Below are positions 6,600 through 9,146 of a stretch of DNA of 9,146 bases, in pieces. The translations under genes were made by a program, and so were the position numbers. Below the pieces are notes generated by a model that searched no databases, was not told where the DNA came from, and was given only the letters and a program-made list of their open reading frames with translations. Each line of letters opens with the position of its first letter. Position 1 is the stretch's first letter. The stretch lies in contig CALIXC010000157.1 in the NCBI GenBank assembly GCA_938046755.1, forward strand, positions 1-9,146, in the 5' to 3' direction. Source of the DNA: an uncultured Lautropia sp. (GTDB lineage: Bacteria > Pseudomonadota > Gammaproteobacteria > Burkholderiales > Burkholderiaceae_E).

Positions 6600-7349
6600 T
6601 CAGAGCCAGACAGGTTCGGAGGGCGTCTCGGGAGCATCTTCCGGGGTGGGTGGTGGAGGGAGCAAGTTCTTGGGGGTGGGTGCGCTGCGCGATCCGGGAA
6701 CGCTTCCGCTTCCCTTCCCCGGCAAGGGTGTCTCGTTGGCCGGATCGTCCTCCAGGGGTTCATCATCACCCAGCGTGACGACCAGCTCCCCCTGCTGCAC
6801 AGCCATGCTGCGCAGCGACAGGCGCGCCATGGCCTGCCGAGGATCAGACTCGTCCAATACCCAGAGCGGCTGGTCACTGAAGAATTCGTCGGCCAGCATG
6901 CCGGAGATGACGTTGGCGACCATGCGGGCCTGATCGGGCGGCACGCCTTCCATCGAGAAATCCAGCAGCTGCGGGCGCTTCAGATAGAAGGCACCGGCCT
7001 GGGGATCATAGGCCGGCAGGCCAGCTACGCGGGCGCTGCCGCCTTGGCTGGCCTGCCCTGGCACGGGCTGAAAGTCCGCGTCCACCGAGACGAAGATGCG
7101 CGGATCATTGGCCTGCATGCGCACGACGGGCCTGGTGAGCCGGACGCAGGCCAGTTCGCCGAACAGGCAGCGGCGCAACGGGAACGATGGTGTCAGCTGA
7201 CGGGTGATCTGCGGGCCCGTGAAACGCAGCACGCGCCGCTCGGCCTGCACCGGCGACTGTAGCGCGAGTACGCCGATGGCGACACACGCGACCAGCGCCG
7301 CCAGCCTGGGGACGAAGGACCGGATGACGAGGTTCATGGGGCGCATCAT
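6600..7349 (-). CDS. Exported DUF1439 (YceB-like) protein with a proline-rich tail
   Basis: A 249-residue exported protein of unknown function. The N-terminus has basic residues (R3, R10, R15), a hydrophobic core at 16-30 and a signal peptidase I site after V34-Q-A36. The core resembles the DUF1439 family, typified by the E. coli lipoprotein YceB: GLPAYDPQAGAFYLKRPQLL, then DFSMEGVP, a helical stretch and QPLWVLDESD, together about residues 109-194. C61 and C68 could form a periplasmic disulfide. The last 56 residues (194-249) are acidic and rich in proline, with GKGSGSVPGS and LPPPPTPE. This looks disordered and is not part of the usual domain. LVAC at 19-22 mimics a lipobox, but the hydrophobic core continues past the cysteine, so I favour a soluble protein. 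Start choice is open: ATGs at 7349, 7346 and 7337 all keep the signal peptide. It lies 21 bases downstream of the FecR-like gene, likely in one operon. Confidence 0.72.
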   Translation of the reverse strand: MMRPMNLVIRSFVPRLAALVACVAIGVLALQSPVQAERRVLRFTGPQITRQLTPSFPLRRCLFGELACVRLTRPVVRMQANDPRIFVSVDADFQPVPGQASQGGSARVAGLPAYDPQAGAFYLKRPQLLDFSMEGVPPDQARMVANVISGMLADEFFSDQPLWVLDESDPRQAMARLSLRSMAVQQGELVVTLGDDEPLEDDPANETPLPGKGSGSVPGSRSAPTPKNLLPPPPTPEDAPETPSEPVWL

Positions 7350-7353
7350 AGCA
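7345..7353 (-). promoter_or_regulatory. Candidate extended -10 promoter element overlapping the DUF1439 start
   Basis: On the minus strand these bases read TGCTATGAT, an extended -10 motif (TG-n-TATGAT), with a poor TGATCA at 17 bp as the -35. Transcription would start within a base or two of the ATG at 7337 and produce a nearly leaderless message from an internal operon promoter. The match could be chance, because ATGATG here may simply be the start codons. Confidence 0.22.
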
Positions 7354-7370
7354 GCCCACGGCGGTGATGA

Positions 7371-8198
7371 TCAGCCCAGTGCACGGATGAGCAACGAGGG
7401 GGAGCCCCAGCGATGCTCGACCACGTCGACCTGCAGCGGCAGTGTGCTGGAGAGCCAGTGGAAGACGCCCTTCACGTCGGAGAGCGAGAAGCGGCCCGAA
7501 ACCAGCAGATTGGCGACACGGGCGTCATAGCGCAGTCGTTCGGGGCTGTAGCGCTGCAGTTCGTCGATGAAATCGGCCAGCTTCATGTGGTCGGCCACGA
7601 TCTGGCCGTTGATCCAGGCCACTTCGGTGTCCTGCACAGGCTGCAGCGGAGCCCGGCTGTCAGCGCCGAGCACGACCCGCTGACCGGCCAGGAGCGAACG
7701 CTCGCCACCTGTGACGAAGACCTGCGCCTGACCGTTCAGCAGGTTGAGCGTGGTGCTGAGTTCGAGCCGGCGAACGGCCAGGTGGCCGTCCTGACTGCGG
7801 ATACGGCCTTCGGCGGTCTCGACGACCATGGGCCGCGCACCCTGGGCCTGTTGCACCAGCAGCTCACCGGAGAGCAGGCGGATGTGGCGACCGTCTTCCC
7901 GGTCGGCCACGTTGATGGCGGTTCGGGTGTTGAGCAGCAGCCGGGTATGGGCATCGAGCACCACCTCGCGGCGCTGGCCGATGTCGGTGCGATAGTCGGC
8001 GATCCAGCGACGCCAGGCAATACCATGATCGACCAACCCGGCCGAGACGACAGCCACCCCGAGCATCCCCATCTGGCGAACGAAGCGTCGTCGTAAGGCG
8101 CTGTCCGCCGAGGCCAGAGGAACGGAAGGAGAAGGCGCGCGACCGATTTCACGGCTGGCAGGCGCGGCAGGAAAGGAAGCCGATCTAGATGTGATCAT
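7371..8198 (-). CDS. FecR-like periplasmic-domain protein lacking the usual anti-sigma N-terminus
   Basis: FecR-family proteins normally span the inner membrane, sense a TonB-dependent receptor with the periplasmic part and control an ECF sigma factor with the cytoplasmic N-terminus. The ATG at 8198 gives 275 residues; an in-frame GTG at 8249 would add 17. The FecR domain is clear from Y69-R-T71 (DYRTDIGQRREVVL) through RLLSGELLV and VVETAEGRI. The C-terminal domain (195-275) includes WINGQIVAD, DFIDELQRYSPERLRYD and SGRFSL. The first 35 residues are rich in Ser, Pro and Ala, contain no tryptophan and do not resemble the anti-sigma (DUF4880) region. R36-R-R-F-V-R41 followed by a hydrophobic stretch (about 45-56) looks like a twin-arginine signal; E. 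coli FecR has been reported to use Tat. No sigma factor or receptor gene flanks it. The DUF1439 gene follows after 21 bases. Confidence 0.8.
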   Translation of the reverse strand: MITSRSASFPAAPASREIGRAPSPSVPLASADSALRRRFVRQMGMLGVAVVSAGLVDHGIAWRRWIADYRTDIGQRREVVLDAHTRLLLNTRTAINVADREDGRHIRLLSGELLVQQAQGARPMVVETAEGRIRSQDGHLAVRRLELSTTLNLLNGQAQVFVTGGERSLLAGQRVVLGADSRAPLQPVQDTEVAWINGQIVADHMKLADFIDELQRYSPERLRYDARVANLLVSGRFSLSDVKGVFHWLSSTLPLQVDVVEHRWGSPSLLIRALG

Positions 8199-8281
8199 GG
8201 GAATGAAAAGCGGCTGCCTGCAGGGCAGTACCAAGGTCTCCCGCGCCACGTTCCCGGCAAGGAGGCGTCACGCAGGCCCGA

Positions 8282-8297
8282 CGTTTTCCGGGAAACG
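8282..8297. promoter_or_regulatory. 16-bp near-perfect palindrome, possible operator
   Basis: CGTTTTCCGGGAAACG is symmetrical at seven of eight positions about 8289/8290; the single exception is a T-G pair. It lies 84 bases upstream of the preferred FecR-like start, between that gene and the AT-rich centre of the spacer, where a repressor or activator site would be expected. No matching known operator is recognised. Confidence 0.35.
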
Positions 8298-8326
8298 AAA
8301 GCAGGGATAAGAGGAGGCACAACGCC

Positions 8327-8392
8327 ATGGGCATCCGCCCCAGGGCCATTCATCATCTGAAACTGGCGACATTATCCGGCAGTCATGCGTGA
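8327..8392 (+). CDS. Possible small ORF, 21 codons, with a strong ribosome binding site
   Basis: A perfect AGGAGG at 8312-8317 is followed after 9 bases by ATG and an open frame of 21 residues, starting MGIRPRAIHHLKL and ending in TGA. The peptide is basic, contains a His-His pair and has no signal sequence or membrane segment. It resembles no family I know. The ribosome binding site is as strong as that of bioB and is the main argument that it is translated. It points towards bioB, whose start is about 390 bases further on, and could be a leader peptide or a free-standing small protein. It could also be chance; no promoter is clear upstream. Confidence 0.22.
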   Translation: MGIRPRAIHHLKLATLSGSHA

Positions 8393-8400
8393 TTTTGCCT

Positions 8401-8424
8401 GTCAATGCCAATGACTCGTCAATG
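8401..8424. repeat. Tandem GTCAATG direct repeats
   Basis: GTCAATG occurs at 8401-8407 and 8418-8424, a start-to-start distance of 17 bases, with a related CCAATG at 8408-8413 between them. On the minus strand these read CATTGAC, CATTGG and CATTGAC. Short direct repeats a little under two helical turns apart in a divergent spacer could be binding sites for a transcription factor. The minus-strand TTGACA hexamer lies within the first copy. Confidence 0.3.
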
Positions 8425-8442
8425 ATTTACCCGACTGTTACG

Positions 8443-8477
8443 CAAGATCGCAACAGCCTGCGTTGCACGATCAATTG
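8443..8477 (+). repeat. Imperfect hairpin followed by AATTGTTT
   Basis: GATCG-CAAC at 8446-8454 pairs with GTTG-CA-CGATC at 8462-8472, the CA being a 2-base bulge. The loop is AGCCTGC, and CAA/TTG can add three outer pairs across an AA bulge. In plus-strand reading the main stem is followed by AATTGTTT, so a weak terminator or attenuator between the small ORF and bioB is possible. It could equally be a protein-binding inverted repeat. Confidence 0.28.
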
Positions 8478-8604
8478 TTTCAAAAACGTAACTCAAAGGA
8501 GAGCCAGGACTTGACGGGATCGTCATGTCCCATGTGTTGCAAGTTGCCATGTACAGCCCGAACGAGCCCGATGCGTCGGCCATTTGCGCCGGCAGAATCC
8601 AGGG

Positions 8605-8655
8605 CCTGGCGCATGATGCGATGTTGTATCATCGGCGCCGGCGACCTGCGCCAGG
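8605..8655 (+). repeat. Inverted repeat enclosing a smaller hairpin, upstream of bioB
   Basis: CCTGGCGCA at 8605-8613 and TGCGCCAGG at 8647-8655 form a perfect 9-bp stem. Inside it, GATG at 8615-8618 can pair with CATC at 8630-8633, and GGCGCC at 8634-8639 is self-complementary. If the bioB transcript begins upstream, this would be a branched structure about 130 nucleotides before the start codon. No T run follows, so it is not an intrinsic terminator. It matches no riboswitch I can recognise. Confidence 0.3.
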
Positions 8656-8784
8656 GTCGACCAGACCATGAGACCCGAGGATGTCACGGATTTGGGGGCC
8701 CGCTCCCGACTTCCAGCATCCAGCTCGTTCCGGCAAACTGTCCGGAAACCCATGGCGCGCTCCCAGGAGCCAGGAGGAAGACCC

Positions 8785-9146
8785 ATGAACGACACCGTAT
8801 CTGCCCTGAACCTTCGGCGTCCCACGCCTCACCCGGAACTGTCCTACTGGAGCGTCTGTCGGGTGGAGGCCCTGTTCGAGCGCCCCTTACTGGATCTGGT
8901 CTTCGAGGCGGCATCGGTCCACCGCCAGCATTTCGATGCGCAGCGCATCCAGCTCTCCACCCTGCTGTCGGTGAAGACGGGCGGATGTCCGGAGGACTGT
9001 GCGTACTGCCCGCAGTCGGCCCGCTATGACACAGGCGTGAAGGCCCAGAAGCTGCTGGACGTGGAGACGGTGCTGGCCAGTGCCCGGGTGGCCAAGTCAC
9101 GCGGGGCCAGCCGCTTCTGCATGGGGGCCGCCTGGCGCGGTCCCAA
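8785..9146 (+). CDS. bioB: Biotin synthase, N-terminal part (runs off the right edge)
   Basis: Radical-SAM enzyme that inserts sulfur into dethiobiotin in the last step of biotin synthesis, in the cytoplasm. The visible 120 codons include the radical-SAM cluster motif C68-PED-C72-AY-C75, preceded by LSTLLSVKTGG and followed by PQSARY. C112 in SRFCMGAAW matches C97 of E. coli BioB, one of the ligands of the [2Fe-2S] cluster that donates sulfur. Both groups are shifted by the same 15 residues, because of a longer N-terminus. A perfect AGGAGG at 8772-8777 lies 7 bases before the ATG and settles the start. No other bio gene is visible upstream; the gene before it is the divergent FecR-like gene. 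The C-terminal half, including the remaining cluster ligands, is outside the window. Confidence 0.96.
   Translation, partial: MNDTVSALNLRRPTPHPELSYWSVCRVEALFERPLLDLVFEAASVHRQHFDAQRIQLSTLLSVKTGGCPEDCAYCPQSARYDTGVKAQKLLDVETVLASARVAKSRGASRFCMGAAWRGP

Larger units (their letters stand above)
8199..8784. other. Gene-poor spacer between the divergent FecR-like gene and bioB
   Basis: These 586 bases contain no long gene with recognisable family features. The middle (about 8330-8500) is visibly richer in A and T than the rest of the window, as expected for regulatory DNA. The stretch must supply the start signals of both flanking genes. On the minus strand TTGACA (8405-8400) and GATAAT (8376-8371) are good hexamers, but they are 23 bp apart, too far for sigma-70. 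On the plus strand no convincing promoter for bioB is seen; TTGACG at 8511-8516 has only a weak TGTGTT as partner. I recognise no BirA-type or other biotin operator, and no known riboswitch. The palindrome, small ORF, repeats and hairpins inside are listed separately. Confidence 0.6.

Noticed and set aside
7278..7295. Lipobox-like LVAC in the DUF1439 protein
   Set aside because: Although YceB is a lipoprotein, the hydrophobic core here continues for eight residues after the cysteine and ends in a good signal peptidase I site, so acylation at C22 is unlikely.
8405..8514. Very short overlapping ORFs of 6 and 30 codons joined by ATGA
   Set aside because: Neither has a ribosome binding site, and the peptides have no recognisable feature. 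ATGA overlaps of this size arise easily by chance.
8463..9029. A 188-codon plus-strand frame overlapping bioB
   Set aside because: Most of it lies in the wrong frame of bioB, whose cysteine motifs and ribosome binding site are unambiguous.
1..9146. CRISPR arrays, tRNA or rRNA genes, insertion sequences, toxin-antitoxin or phage genes
   Set aside because: I looked on both strands and saw no regularly spaced repeats, cloverleaf-like sequence, transposase or integrase motifs, or paired small genes that would support any of these.

Overview
The window is GC-rich proteobacterial chromosome, most likely from a betaproteobacterium of the order Burkholderiales. The taxonomic hint comes from the N-acetylglutamate synthase, the YggX protein and the hrpA-argA-yggX gene order, which I recall from Burkholderiales but could not check here. 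No insertion sequence, prophage gene, tRNA, rRNA or CRISPR array is visible. Most of it reads as ordinary core genome. Two large genes run off the window edges: hrpA on the left and bioB on the right.

Layout from left to right: the 5' part of hrpA (minus strand, DEAH-box RNA helicase); a short divergent promoter region; argA (plus, first step of arginine synthesis); yggX (plus, Fe(II) trafficking and oxidative protection); a convergent spacer holding three consecutive hairpins; rpiA (minus, pentose phosphate pathway); a receiver-GGDEF-EAL response regulator (minus) whose GGDEF motif is degenerate and whose EAL site looks intact; a divergent spacer with repeats; a MipA/OmpV-family outer-membrane protein (plus); a convergent junction of only 7 bases; a two-gene minus-strand unit consisting of a FecR-like protein followed by an exported DUF1439 (YceB-like) protein; a gene-poor stretch of nearly 590 bases; and the 5' part of bioB (plus, biotin synthase).

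The genes are mostly unrelated housekeeping functions, and only two groupings suggest joint action. One is the c-di-GMP response regulator divergent from the outer-membrane protein. The other is the FecR-like/DUF1439 pair. The FecR-like protein is the oddest gene: it keeps the periplasmic FecR domain and the C-terminal domain, but it has no recognisable N-terminal anti-sigma region. It carries a twin-arginine-like motif, and no sigma factor or TonB receptor gene lies beside it in the window.

The best place for undescribed biology is the spacer between the FecR-like gene and bioB. It holds a near-perfect palindrome, a strong Shine-Dalgarno followed by a 21-codon ORF, GTCAATG direct repeats, and two imperfect hairpins. 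None of these proves a function. I see no convincing novel multi-gene system.
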